From contig NW_004454179.1 in assembly GCF_000283155.1 (NCBI RefSeq), positions 4,819,278 through 4,883,277 on the forward strand: 64,000 bases of DNA. Direction: 5' to 3'. The notes under the pieces are model-generated. The model was not told the DNA's origin. It saw only the letters and a program-made list of their open reading frames with translations, and searched no databases. Source of the DNA: Ceratotherium simum simum. Taxonomy: Eukaryota; Chordata; Mammalia; Perissodactyla; Rhinocerotidae. Each line of letters begins with the position of its first letter. The first letter of the stretch is position 1. This document shows, piece by piece, positions 50,139 through 61,482 of the stretch. A program made the translations under genes and the position numbers.

Positions 50139-50156
50139 TGGCAACTCCACTGGGAC
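50139..50156 (+). promoter_or_regulatory. candidate primer binding site
   Basis: TGGCAACTCCACTGGGAC begins five bases after the LTR end, the expected place for a site complementary to a tRNA 3' end (TGG = complement of CCA). The tRNA could not be assigned with confidence. Confidence 0.6.
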
Positions 50157-51752
50157 TCACCTTCTGCTTGTGGCTAGTGGACCTTGGGGAGTGCCCTGGG
50201 GAAGTCTCAGCAGCTGCCTGGAAACCCTTTTACCAGGGGATGGGCCCTCTGTGCCCCCTTCTAGCTCCAGCTGCCTTCATTGCCTCTTCGATGGAATAGA
50301 AACAGAAAACAGACACAGCGGATCTGCATATGTAGTAGGGTAAGTTGCCTCGGCCGGCCCGCCAAGAACTCCCTTTCTTTTGCGTGGGAATCTCCATAGG
50401 GATATCCTGTCTGTTAGGTTCAGGAGCTGACCAGCAGGAGAAATAGTAGACGGACTACCTGGAATCTATTAGAAACTGGGCCGACCCATCTGTTAGGTTA
50501 ATGGATCCTTTCTGTTTGTGTCTGTGGTGTGTGTGTGCGTCAGTGTCTGAAGCCATGGTACTGGGGGTATGCCATCAATTCCTGAGAAGAGAGCTTTGGG
50601 GCCCCTTTTGTCTAGGTGGGCTGATTACAGCTACAAGCCCAAGTAAGAGAAGGATGTTTTTCTATTGTAATACTGTAAGGCCACAATACTCTCTGGGATC
50701 CAGGGGAAAGTGGCCTCCAAATGGGTCTTTGAATTCCTAAACTATTTTGCAGTTGGAATTATTTTGTAAAAAGGAGGGGAAGATGATGAAATGCTCTATG
50801 TTCAGGCCTTTATGTTGCTTTATCAGGATGGCCAGAGAGAAGGAAAAGACCTGGTGATGGTGGTGAGGAGCAAGTCACAAGGAAAAGGCTCCTCTGTAGA
50901 GAAGGCTGGGGGTAACAGTGAGGAGGGTGATATCATGGTATTGAAAACACTTAGCCTGCCAGCCAGAGGACATGGGCTACAGGCGGCACCTCCTGTGGCC
51001 CTTCCTCCACCTCCCCGTGCTTTGGGCATGGCGCAGGCTGGAAATGGTCGCCAATGGGTTTAACTTTCCCATAGAAGGCAAGGCACTCAATTTGGCCAAG
51101 AAGCCACCTCTGGGGCTGGGAAATTTCCCTTGCAGCAATACCCCGTGGGTGTGAATGGACATGGTCAACTGGCTGGTTTTATTTACAGGCACAATCCCTT
51201 TTCCACCGCCGATTTGTTCAACCGGAAAAACAATAGCTTACCTTATTGAGAGGATCCCTCCCAAATTACTGAGCTTTCTCTTCCATTTTTGCCACTTACC
51301 ACCCATCTTGGGCAGATATATACATCATTATTAACATGCTCTTGATGGGAGATGAGAAGTGAATGGTAGTCAACCAAGCCTGTGAAGAAGCCCATAGGCT
51401 CCATCTAGCGGATCCTAATGGCACTCCAGACACTAATGACGCAGCACCTATTGCTGAACCAGGGACCCAAATGAAGCAGCCAGGAGGATTAGGCTGGAAC
51501 ACTATAAAAACCTGTATCCTAGCAGGTTTGAGGAACAGGGTCCCAAAGCAAAAGAGCCTAAATGAAGTTCAAGGAATTCAACAAAAGTCAGAAGAAGACC
51601 CATCTGAATTTCTAGAGAGAATCTATCAGGCATACCAGCGATATATGAATGCTGATCCAGAGGCCCCCGAGGACCTCAGAATGGCTAATGTGACTTTTAT
51701 AGGGCAAAGTGCTCCTGATATTCCAAGATATCTGCAAAAATTAGATGGGGCC
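50157..51752 (+). pseudogene. gag: provirus leader and gag remnant (matrix to capsid)
   Basis: Capsid is the clearest part: the plus frame at 51,363-51,752 is open and contains QGIQQKSEEDPSEFLERIYQ, a gammaretroviral capsid C-terminal (major homology) type segment. Upstream parts are in broken frames, and no gag start codon can be chosen reliably. The capsid frame runs into the ERE at 51,753. Confidence 0.75.
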
Positions 51753-52006
51753 CGAGCTGGCCCTGATTGCCTAGTGGTTAAAGTTTGATGCACTCCGCTT
51801 TGGCGGCCCGGGTTCGGTTCTCGGGCACAGACCCACACCACTTGTCTGTCAGTAGCCACACTGTGGCAGCAGTTCACATAGAAGAACCAGAGGAACTTAC
51901 AACTATACACAACTATACTGTGGCTTTGGGGAGGAAAAAAATAAAAGGGGGAAACTGGTAACAAATGTTAGCTTACGGCAAATCTTCCCCTGCAAAAAAA
52001 AAAGAG
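51753..52006 (+). mobile_element. ERE SINE inserted in provirus gag
   Basis: tRNA-like start CGAGCTGGCCCTGATTGCCT, TTTGGCGGCCCGGGTTCGGT, CCACACTGTGGCAGCAGTTC, and an A-rich tail. The middle segment CTTACAACTATACACAACTA matches the subfamily of the 44,637 copy. Target duplications are AAATTAGATGGGGCC (51,738-51,752) and AAATAGATAGGGCC (52,007-52,020). Confidence 0.93.
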
Positions 52007-52020
52007 AAATAGATAGGGCC

Positions 52021-52320
52021 TTAGGAATGAACCCTTCCTGGTTGGTTGATGTTTCGTTTAAATAACAACCGAGAATGGATGACCAAGCAGGAGGCTGGAA
52101 AGAGCAGTGCTACTCTCCTCCTGGCCGTAAGTTTGGAAAGAAAAAGGGAGGAGAATACCACGGGGGTGGCAATATGCGGCCCTTGGGAAACAATCAATGT
52201 GCTTATTGCAAGGAAGAAGGACACTGGAAAAATGAATGCCCTAAAAGGGAAAAAGGAAAGAAGTCTGACAAAGGGGCTTCCCAGATGGTTGAGAGACGTA
52301 ATTGTTCAGATGAGGACTGA
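52021..52320 (+). pseudogene. gag: provirus gag nucleocapsid remnant
   Basis: The open frame at 52,075-52,320 has a single zinc knuckle CAYCKEEGHWKNEC at 52,198-52,239 (C-x2-C-x4-H-x4-C), followed by lysine-rich sequence. One knuckle is the gammaretroviral pattern. It ends at TGA. Confidence 0.85.
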
Positions 52321-52339
52321 TGGGACCCAGGGGCTCCGG

Positions 52340-52760
52340 AGACTTGGAGTCACCCTCTTCTAATATCCCCACAGCAGCCCTGGGTAAAACTGACAGTGGG
52401 GAATAAATTATTGATTTCCTGGTGGACGCTGGAGCCACATATTCAGTGCTGAACACCAAAATGACTAAAGAGATGTCTAGGGTGACTCCAATTACGGGAG
52501 TACCCAGTGAAGTGCAAAATCATGTTTCCTACAGCCTTTAGAATGTCACATAGAAAGTCAAATTCTCAAAGGCAATTTCTTATATATGCCTGAATGTCCA
52601 ATACCCCTTTTGGGACGAGATCTGTTGTGTAAATTAATTGTTCAAATCACTTTTTCTCCTGGTCAACTGGACATTCAAGTCCCTCCAGAACAGACTTTGA
52701 GATTGCAGATGGCCTTGTTGGCTCTCTGAGAATCAGACACTGAACTGTTGACTCCAATCT
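52340..52760 (+). pseudogene. pro: provirus protease remnant with DAG active site
   Basis: LVDAGATYSVLNTKM is read at about 52,419-52,463. The aspartic protease motif D-T-G is seen as D-A-G (GAC GCT GGA at 52,425-52,433). Retroviral proteases act as dimers with D-T/S-G, so this residue change would by itself impair function. The frame is broken further on. Confidence 0.8.
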
Positions 52761-53441
52761 CTACGACCAGATAAGGCACAAAGTGTGGGCATACAGAAAC
52801 ACTGGAAAGGCCAAAACACAGTGTCAGTGGAAATTCACCTCAAGAAAGGGACGGCCAATCCTATTCTCAAACAGTATCTACTAAAGCAGGAGGCCCAGAA
52901 GGGAATAAAAGACATTTAAAAAAGATTTTAACTGGCAGGACTTATCGGGCTACACCAGTTGCCTTACAATACTCCTATACTGCCAATAAAAAGCCTGAAT
53001 CTGATGAGTACAGGCTTTTTCAGGGCTTGTGGGCCATCAATGAGGTGGTGCAGGACCTGTAGCCAGTAGTGCCCAAATCATATACTCTGTTAACTAACAT
53101 ACTGGGGCATTATGAATGGTTTACTGTCCTGTGTCTGAAGGATGCATTTTTATTGTGTTCCTCTGGCTAAAGAAGTTCAACTGGTTTTTACCTTTAAATG
53201 GCGAGATCCGGACAGAGCACAAAACAATATTGATGGACAGTACTCCCTCAAGGTTTTAAAAATTCCCCCACTATATTCAGGGAAGTATTAGCAAAAGACG
53301 TAAGAGGCCTCAAATCAGATAATGGACTATTGCTACAATATATTGATGACCTCTTGCTTGCAAGCCCCACTTATGAATTATGTCTAGAGAATACCGTAAA
53401 AAACCCTTAACTATTTAGCTGACTGCAGATACAGTTTCACC

Positions 53442-53473
<32 letters not shown>

Positions 53474-54700
53474 CCAAATATGTAAACAGAAGGTAACATA
53501 TTTGGGTTGGGTAATTTCTAAGGTCAAAGAGAGTTATTGCCAGATTGAAGAGGGCTATAGCATGTCTTTCCCCCCAAATACCTGGCATCAGCTGCAGGGA
53601 TTTTTGGGTATGGCAGGTTTTTGTTGCATTTGGATTCCAAATTATGGCTTAATTATCAAACCCTTGTATGAGGCTGTAAAAGGGCTGGATTCAGAATCTT
53701 TATAATGGACTAAGGAATGCCATTTGGCCTTTGGTGGTATAAAGGCCAAACTGATATTGCCCCTGCTTTGGGCCTTCCTGACCTTGTAAAGCAGGTCAGC
53801 CCTTATATATGTGAGAGACAAGGTATCAGCCTAGGAGTACTAACACAACACTTGGGAAATACCGCCAGCCAGTGGCATATTTTTCAAAGCAGTTGCAACA
53901 CACTGCTAAGGGATGATCACCCTGTCTTCGGGCTGTGGCAGCTACCTGTGATATTCTCCTGGAAGCTGAAAAATTTATCCTTGGACAGCTCAATACCATG
54001 TAAACACCACATCATGTACTTGCCTTGATGAACAAAAGGGAGGGAACTGGTTGACAGCTGGAAGGATGGGAAAATATCAAGACATCCTCTTGTATAATCC
54101 AAATGTGAGGTTAGAGGTGACTGCTGCTTTATATCGCACTACCTTGATACCTAATGAGACAGCACAACCACTGAAACATGACTGCCTACAGGTGATGAGC
54201 ATGGTTTATGCTAGCCACTCTGACATGAGGCACCAACCCATGGTGGACCCTGACATAGAGCTCTTCATGGATGGAAGGGGCTTTATGGATCAAGGTAAAT
54301 AGTGAGCAGGCTATGCTGTAATGACATTACGCAAAACTGCGGATGCTCAAGCCTTGCCACCTGGCACTTATGCCCAAAAGAGAGAACTTATTGCCTTAAC
54401 CAGGGAACTTCTATTATGAAAAGACAAATGGGCAAATGTCTATACAGAATCCCATTATACCTTTACCATAGTACACACCCATGGAGCCATCTGGAAGGAG
54501 AGGGAGCTCCTTACTACAGACAAAAAGGACCTTAAACATGCTGCAGAAATTTTACAGTTACTTAAAGCAATCCACTCCCCTTCCACTGTAGCTGTTGTAG
54601 ACTGCCCCAGACATCAAAAGAGACAAGCCTCTTTGGTAAAAGAAAATAGGCTGTTGGACAAGGCTGCAAAACGGGGAGCCAGGGGAGATATTGTGACTTT
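52761..54700 (+). pseudogene. pol: provirus reverse transcriptase and RNase H remnant
   Basis: The RT catalytic motif is seen as LLQYIDDLLLA, with YIDD at 53,339-53,350. RNase H begins with IELFMDGRGF near 54,255, where the first catalytic Asp is present. The region has several stops and frame changes, plus a homopolymer of 29 A at 53,442-53,470. Confidence 0.85.
53442..53470. repeat. 29-A run inside the provirus RT region
   Basis: Uninterrupted A run between TTTCACC and GGCCCAAATA. No target duplication or SINE body accompanies it. Confidence 0.9.
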
Positions 54701-55650
54701 TCTTGGCTCTTTACTTCCCGAAATTGACATACCAGAATATACAAACCTGTTTATTCCCCAAAGGATATGAAACAAGCTGAGGGATGGGGATGTCTCCAAA
54801 AACGCCCTTCAGGGTAGAAATATAACAAACAAGGACAAATTTTGATCCCTGAAAAATTATTATACCCCATCTTCAGGCACCTGCATGAAAGTACTCATTA
54901 CGGACAGGATGCCACTGTACAATGGACCAAAGGATATCTGATAGGGCCACACTTAAACTTACAAAAGACCATTGAAGAGGTAATAAAGGGCTGCCATTTT
55001 GTGCTCAGGATAACCCAAAACCAGGGTCAGCACTGGCCTCTGTGGGAGTCCAATACTGGGGCTGATGGCCAACTAAGGATTGGCAACTGGACTTTACTCA
55101 AATGTCATGCGTATCTGGAAATTTCAAATACCTCCTCCGCTTTGTTGATACCTTTTCAGAATGGGTTGAGGCCTTCCCAACCTGGATGGAAAAAGCCTCA
55201 TATGTAGTCTGGGCACTATTAAAAGACATTATACCTAGGTTTGGACTACTGAATACCCTACAGAGTGGCAATGGGCCAGCCCTCATATCTAAGATTACAC
55301 AACGGATGTCCCAGATTCTCAAGATACAGTGGTACTGTCATACTGCTTGGACACCTCAATCCACTGGACAAACTGAGAAAATGAACCACACCCTAAAGAA
55401 TACTATAGCCAAAATGTGCCAGGAAACACATTTGACAGGGGACAAAGTACTGCCTCTTGCTCTGCTCTAGGTCTGGGTGGCTCCCTGAAGTGTGCTTGTG
55501 TTAAGCCCTTATGAGATTTTATATGCTCAGCCATTCCCTAGTATCCACCCTGCCCTCTGTATCCCCTACTGTTTTGTAGGATGTGCTAATAAAATCATAT
55601 TTAAAGTCATTTAATTCTGTTCTAACCATGGTACATGAGTATGCTTTTTC
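54701..55650 (+). pseudogene. pol: provirus integrase remnant
   Basis: The open frame at 55,102-55,470 contains FVDTFSEWVEAFP (catalytic core, with its Asp) and TPQSTGQTEKMNHTL (at about 55,351-55,395), both typical of gammaretroviral integrases. The upstream zinc-binding part at about 54,842-55,030 is in another frame. Confidence 0.85.
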
Positions 55651-55929
55651 CAGGTTAAAACACACTCCAGACATAGCAGTCCACTCCTTCACACCTGGAG
55701 GTGCTTTTAAAGACGTGGAGGGAGCAAGGACAAGAGGACCAACTGTCTGCTAAGTGGACTGGACCCAATGAGGTGCTGCTGACAACACATACTGCTGTTA
55801 AATTGACTTGAGTCAAACCATAGGTACATCATTCTCGAGTTAAGCTGGCACCCACCTCACAGGAAAGTAACTCTTCTGTCACTGACACTGATTGGAAAAT
55901 TGAACCCTTAGAAAATTTGAAATATGTCT

Positions 55930-57110
55930 TTAAAAGAAACATTTAGATTATGGATCCACACACTTTCCTGATGATGAGTCTAGCCTGGCAAGATAATGCC
56001 CTAGTTAGAATAACTCAGACCTTAGGCACTTCTACCAAAGTAACCAATTGCTGGATTTGTCACCCCAAGCCTCACTCAGTGCATGATCATGGGGATCCAT
56101 TAGTGTGCCCTGTATTTGATCTTTCAGGACTCACCTCTGTCTGGAGTCATGATCCTAAAAAAAATCATGAGTTGTGTACCGTGTTAGGATCACACAATTC
56201 TCTTCTGAGGTAACACGTAATCCTCCATGCTTTTCTATCCCAGTGAAACAGGTGCAAACAAAACCAATTACATCATGACCCTAATACCGGGAAAAACCTT
56301 GCCCAGGGCCCTGTCGTAATACCTGTAACAGGTGATTTAATAGATTATCCAGGCAATACTTGCGGAGAAAATGCAGCCATTTAGATTAGTGAAACTAACC
56401 ACCATATGTGTTGCCCCCCTGAGCGATATATATTCATATGCAGAAACTATGGAGTACTTTAGGCATATAATTACTTGCGCAATGCCACAGTTTCAGGACT
56501 GTTTATTGGACACGTTAATAACTCCTTTTACTCTTCATCCTGCAGAAGAAACCAAACATTGGACTATTTCTTTAGAGTTATTTTCTTGACCAGAATGAGA
56601 CCTTTCTGGAGGAATACCAGATGGGGATGCATACTTCTTTGGTTATAGCCTGCTTCCCTGCTGGGTGTTTGCAGCCAATCGATACGTTCTTTGAAATCTG
56701 TCCCTGAACTCTTTAATTATAGCTAACGAAACTGCTAAATCTCTTGCTTACTTACAAAAATCTCTTGATTCCCTGGCAAAAATGGTGTTAGATTGTAAAA
56801 TTGTTTTAGACTATGTCTTGGCTGAACAGAGAGTGTTTGTGTAATTGCCAATACATCCTGCTGTTTGTGCATCAACACCTCCTCCCAAGTGGAAACCAGT
56901 ATTAATAAAATCAGAGAACAGGCTCCTAGGCTCCAGTGGACACTCGACCATCAAACCCCATTCTTGCCAGGATTCGGAGACTGGCTTACTAATCTATTCT
57001 CCTGGATACCTAATGAAAATTAAATTTGTGTTAACAGGCTTAATTAAAGGAGGACTAACTTTCTTACTAATTAGTTTTATTTATTCCTTATAATAAAATT
57101 GGGAATCAAA
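55930..57110 (+). pseudogene. env: provirus envelope remnant
   Basis: The frame at 55,950-56,213 contains NCWICHPKPH with a CxxC motif (CWIC, 56,049-56,060), as in gammaretroviral surface subunits. A later frame (56,845-57,093) ends in a hydrophobic stretch GLTFLLISFIYSL near 57,050-57,090 that could be the membrane anchor. Stops and frameshifts separate the pieces. It is described only as a broken relic. Confidence 0.75.
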
Positions 57111-57331
57111 TGTGCTTATAAACTATTCTCTAAACTGTGTGTCAGTTCAACAACTCCCTCTCCAAAGTCATGGTGGCCATCCAACTCACTTTAAAACACG
57201 TGTGACTCTGTTTCATTTGATGATCCCCCTATGCCTACCGCATTCAAAAGGAAGTAGCCAGACAGACAATGATGACCTTGTTCCGGTTACCAGCATATGA
57301 TTATGCTGGATTACAAATGACAGTGGGGAAT

Positions 57332-57769
57332 TGTCAGTGCCACTCACATAAGCAGTAATCTTTTCTATAGATATGAAAGATTTTGTTCTTATCTTTAAAC
57401 TAAATCAGGGTATAAGGCATTGAACCAGTCTCTGACACATGTCCAGTCTCTCAAAAACAGGAACATGGGTCACAGGGGAGGAAAAACAGAATATTATCAG
57501 GAACTAAGACCAGACCTTGGAGGTCCACCTGGAGACCAGATTTCTCAAGAAGCCACATTCCAAAACTAGTTTGATGCATGCCTGCACATCCTCTCCCTTA
57601 TATAACTGGCCTGTAGTCTTTGTTCTGGGAAGATGGGCTTTGAGGATACTAGTCTGCCATCTTCCATTTTGCTTGCAAACACAAATAAATCCTTTCTTTT
57701 CCACTGACTTGCCTCCTGACTTATTGGCTAGTCTCACAGCAAGTAGAATGAACCCATTGCTTGGTAACA
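57332..57769 (+). repeat. 3' LTR of the provirus
   Basis: Starts TGTCAGTGCCACTC and ends TTGCTTGGTAACA, with the same layout as the 5' LTR. A better polyadenylation signal (ACAAATAAATCC at about 57,680) is retained here. The purine-rich stretch GACAGTGGGGAA just before it may be the polypurine tract. Confidence 0.92.
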
Positions 57770-57899
57770 ATACTATCAACATGCACGGTGAGAAAGAGGA
57801 AAACAACTCACATAAAAAAATTTTGATTGAAATCAAATAAACATGATTCACTAATATTTTTGAAGAAGTAGATACCTACTGATTTAGCACGCTCGGTTT

Positions 57900-58560
57900 A
57901 TTTCAGGATTTTGACAACTAGGTGCAAGTCCAGCTGAGTGAATTTAGGAGATGCCTCACTGCCATTTTCTGGAGGGGAGTGTCCATGGAAAAACCCAGAC
58001 TGAAATGACAAAAAGGAGACAAGGACCCCCCGGTGGGGACACAAGCTGAGATTGATGCACTCAGGTTTCTTGTAGAAGTCAGGAATAGATCACATCCTTT
58101 TGCCAGGAACTCTCCTTTTACATCCATGGGAAAAGTGGGTGAGAAAAGGAGGAGGAGAAGGATCTTGGCAGCCAAGGGAAGGGTCTGAGGAGAGAGGCAA
58201 GGAAGGTTCCTCTCCAGGGGAAGTAGCAGTCTCTGCAGAGAGATAAGGGAAAAACGCTCACTGACAAATGCTCCTGCATAATCATCAAATGCCTGAGGAT
58301 CCAGTTCCGCAAACTCAAGATTAATTGTTGTTTAGGTGACTCTTTATTTTCTGTCTGTAACCTTCCACTGGAAATCATGAGAATTCCTTCAGCCACTTGA
58401 GCTTTCAACCAATGATCATGAGATTTTATTTCCAGGGACAAAATTTGTCTCAGAGAAGAATAAATGGTTCTTTCCACTTGTCCTTAAAGACCTTTGAATC
58501 ACTTTTTTGTAGGTCTCCAGCTCTTCTTAATTTTCACAGTTTATAGGGTCGTTGGCTTCA
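57900..58560 (-). other. protein-like degenerate sequence, family not recognised
   Basis: The minus strand carries a coding-like stretch of over 120 codons, from about 58,322 to a TAG near 57,920, with LEFAELDPQAFDDYAGAFVS, ERFSLISLQRLLLPLERNLP and KGEFLAKGCDLFL. Farther upstream in the same frame ELETYKKVIQRSLRTSGKNH appears (about 58,540-58,480), with several stops between. Composition and codon pattern look like an old exon or processed pseudogene. I could not match it to a family. It could also be chance. Confidence 0.35.
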
Positions 58561-60860
58561 GATCTTATTACATATAAATATATATGTCTCACATCTTCTT
58601 CATCCATTCGTCCACTGCTGGACATTTAGGTTGTTCCCAGATCCTGCCTATTGTCAATAATGCTGCAATAAACATAGGAAGGCAGATATCTCTATGATAT
58701 CCTGTTTTCATTTCCTTTGCCTGTATCCCCAGAAGTTAGAGTGCTGGATAATATGGTAGCTCTATTTTTAAATTTTTTGAGGGAGCTCCATACTGTTTTC
58801 CATAGTGGCTATACCAATTTACATTCCCACCAACAGTGTAAAAGCATTCCCTTTTTTCCACATCCTCACCAACAATTGTTATCTCTTGCCTTTTTGATGA
58901 TGGCCATTCTAACAAGAGTCAGGTGATATGTCGTTGTGGGTTTGATTTGGATTTCCTTAATGATGAATGATGTTGAGCATCTTTTCATGTACCTATGGTC
59001 ATTTGTACGTCTTCTTTTGAAAAAATGTCTATCCAGTTCCCCTGCCCATTTATTAATCAGATTTTTTTTTATTGAGTTGTATGAGTTTATATATTCTGGG
59101 TATTAACCCCTTATCAAATATATGGCATGAAAATAGTTTCTCCCATTCCATAGACTCCCTTTTCACTTTCTTGATTGCTTCTTTTGCTGTGCAGAAGCTT
59201 CTTAATTTGGTGTATTCCCAATTATTTATTTTTGTCTTTGCTGCTTGTGCCTTTAGCATCATATCTAAAAAATAGTTACCAAGCCAAATGTCAAGGTGCA
59301 TTTTCTCTGTGTTTTCTTCTAGGAGTTTTACAATTTCAGGTCTTACATTTAAGTTGTTAATCCATTTTTAGCTAATTTTTGTGAGTGATGTAAGATAGGA
59401 GTCCCAATTCATTTTTTTGCATGTGAATATTCAGTTTTCTTAACACCATTCATTGAAGAGGCTATCCCTTCCCCATTGAGTATTTTTAACTCCTTTGTCA
59501 AATACTAGTTGATGATATATGCATGGGTTTATTTCTGGTCTCTTGATTCTATTGCATTGTTCTATGAGTGTGTTTTATGCCAGTACCATATTGTTTTGAT
59601 TACTATAGCTTTGTATTATAATTTGAAATCAGGAAGTGTGGTACCTCCAGCTTTGTTCTTCTTTCTCAAGATTTCTTTGGCTATTTGGGTTCTTTTCTGG
59701 TTCTATACAAATTTTAGGATTATTTGTTCTATTTCTGTGAAAAATACCCTTGGAAATTTGATAGGACTTATGTGGAATCTATGGCTTTGGGTAGTATGGA
59801 CTTTTTTACAATATTCATTCGTCCAATCCACACAGATGGGATATCTTTCCACCTGTTTGTGTCCTCTTCAGTTACTTTTATCAACGCCTTATAGATTTCA
59901 GTGTACAGAACCTTCTTTGGTTAAATTTGTTCTTCAGCATTGTCTTGTTTTTGATGTATTGTGAATGGGATTGTTTTCTTTATTTCTTCATCAGATATTT
60001 TATTGTTAGTGTCTAGAAACTCAACTGATTTCTGTGTGTAGAATTTATCTTCTGCAACTTTACTGAATTTGGTGATTATATCTAATAGTTTTTTACTGAG
60101 TCTTTAGGATTTTCTATATGTAAGATTATATCATCTGCAAATAAAGACAATTTTACTTCTTCCTTTCCAATTTAGATGCCTTTTATTTCTCTGTATTGCC
60201 TGATTATTCCAGCTAGTATTTGTAGTAATATGTTGAGCAAGAGTTGTGAGAATGGGCACCTTTGTCTTCTTCTTGATCTTAGAGGAAAATCTTTCAAGTT
60301 TTCATCATTGAGTATGAGGTCAGCTGTGGAACTGTCATATATGGCCTTTATTGTGTTGACACATGTTCCCTCTATACCCAATTTGTTGAGAGTTTTTATC
60401 ATGAAAGGATGTTGCATTTTGTCAAATGCTTTTTCTGCATCTATTGAGATGATCGTATAATTTTTATCTTTCATTCTATTAATGTGGTGTATGACATTTA
60501 TTGATTTGTATATGGTGAACCATCCTTGCATCCCAAGGATAAATGTTACTTAATCATAGTACATGATCCTTTTAATCTGCTGGTGAATTTGTTTTGCTAG
60601 TATTTTGCTGAGAATTTTTGCATCAATATTCATCGAGAATATTGGTCTGTAGTTTTCTTTTTGTATGGTCCTTATCTGATTTTTGTATCAGGCTGAGGAT
60701 GTCAAATATATAATGGGTTTAGGAGTGTTCCCTCCTCTTCAATTTTTTGGAAGAGTTTGAGAAGGATTGGCATTAATTCTTCTTTAAATATTTAACAGAA
60801 TTCATCAGTGAAATCACCTGGTCATTGGCTTTTCTTTGTTGGGAAGTTTTTAATTACTGA

Positions 60861-61482
60861 TGTTTGTGTTGATCCCAGCCTATTGATAGGGATGCTCTCA
60901 GCTAGGAATGCCTGAGGCAATTGCCTAGGCCTGTATTATTTGTAGTGAGCCCCAGAGACATTTCCTCCACTGTGGCCAATGTTGTGGCTAGACTGGCCTT
61001 GTGGTTCTTCTTTTTATTGCAAGATGCACTTCAGCAAAAACCATCAGGGAAGTGTGAGGAACAAGATTTATTACTCACAGGTCCTGGAAGGTACACGGCA
61101 TACCTGCACTGTTGGGAGGGCCCACAGTAAGGTTGCAGGTAGAGAGAGAGAAAAAACTAGGACCTGGGGCACTCCCTTTATTAGAGTCCAAGGGTGTGGT
61201 GTCTAGGGTTCTCCAGGGTCATTCATTATTGGCTAATTTGAAACATGAAGCAGGAGTCAGAGTGCAGGAGACTGGAGGCAGCATCACCCAAATGGTCAAT
61301 TATGGACGTTGCCCAGGGTTTTCTGAAAAGGGAACTTCATGGGTGTGGGGGCCCTAGTTCCTTATCTGCTTGTTTTGCTAGCGGCTGTGTCATACAGCTG
61401 GCAATATGTTTATTCTGCATGGATTGATCTTGAAATGGATGCCTCAGCAATGCTTAGCTTCATGTCGGGCTCTTACACTACA
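60861..61482 (-). mobile_element. solo LTR inserted in the antisense L1
   Basis: L1 similarity breaks at TTACTGA (60,860) and resumes at TTGATTCAATC (61,483), so the 622 bp between them are foreign. On plus they start TGTTTGTGTTGAT and end CTTACACTACA (TG...CA). The target repeat is CTGA/TTGA. Two AATAAA-type signals on the minus strand (near 61,065 and 61,012) suggest minus orientation. Confidence 0.75.

Larger units (their letters stand above)
49680..57769 (+). mobile_element. endogenous retrovirus provirus, class I (gammaretrovirus-like), defective
   Basis: Complete order: 5' LTR (49,680-50,133), primer site, leader, gag, pro, pol, env, 3' LTR (57,332-57,769). The 4-bp ATAC duplications at 49,676-49,679 and 57,770-57,773 show that this is one integration. 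A single CCHC finger in gag, YIDD in RT and a CWIC motif in env point to class I. Every gene is split by stops and frameshifts, gag carries an ERE and RT a 29-A run, so nothing here can encode a full protein. In one 175-base LTR stretch I counted about 22 differences between the two LTRs, so the insertion is old. It lies about 10 kb upstream of the CYP2C pseudogene promoter, in opposite orientation. Confidence 0.93.

Noticed and set aside
59509..59964. 151-codon plus-strand frame, membrane-protein-like
   Set aside because: Antisense reading of the L1 ORF2 at 58.6-62.3 kb, with hydrophobicity caused by T-rich antisense sequence.
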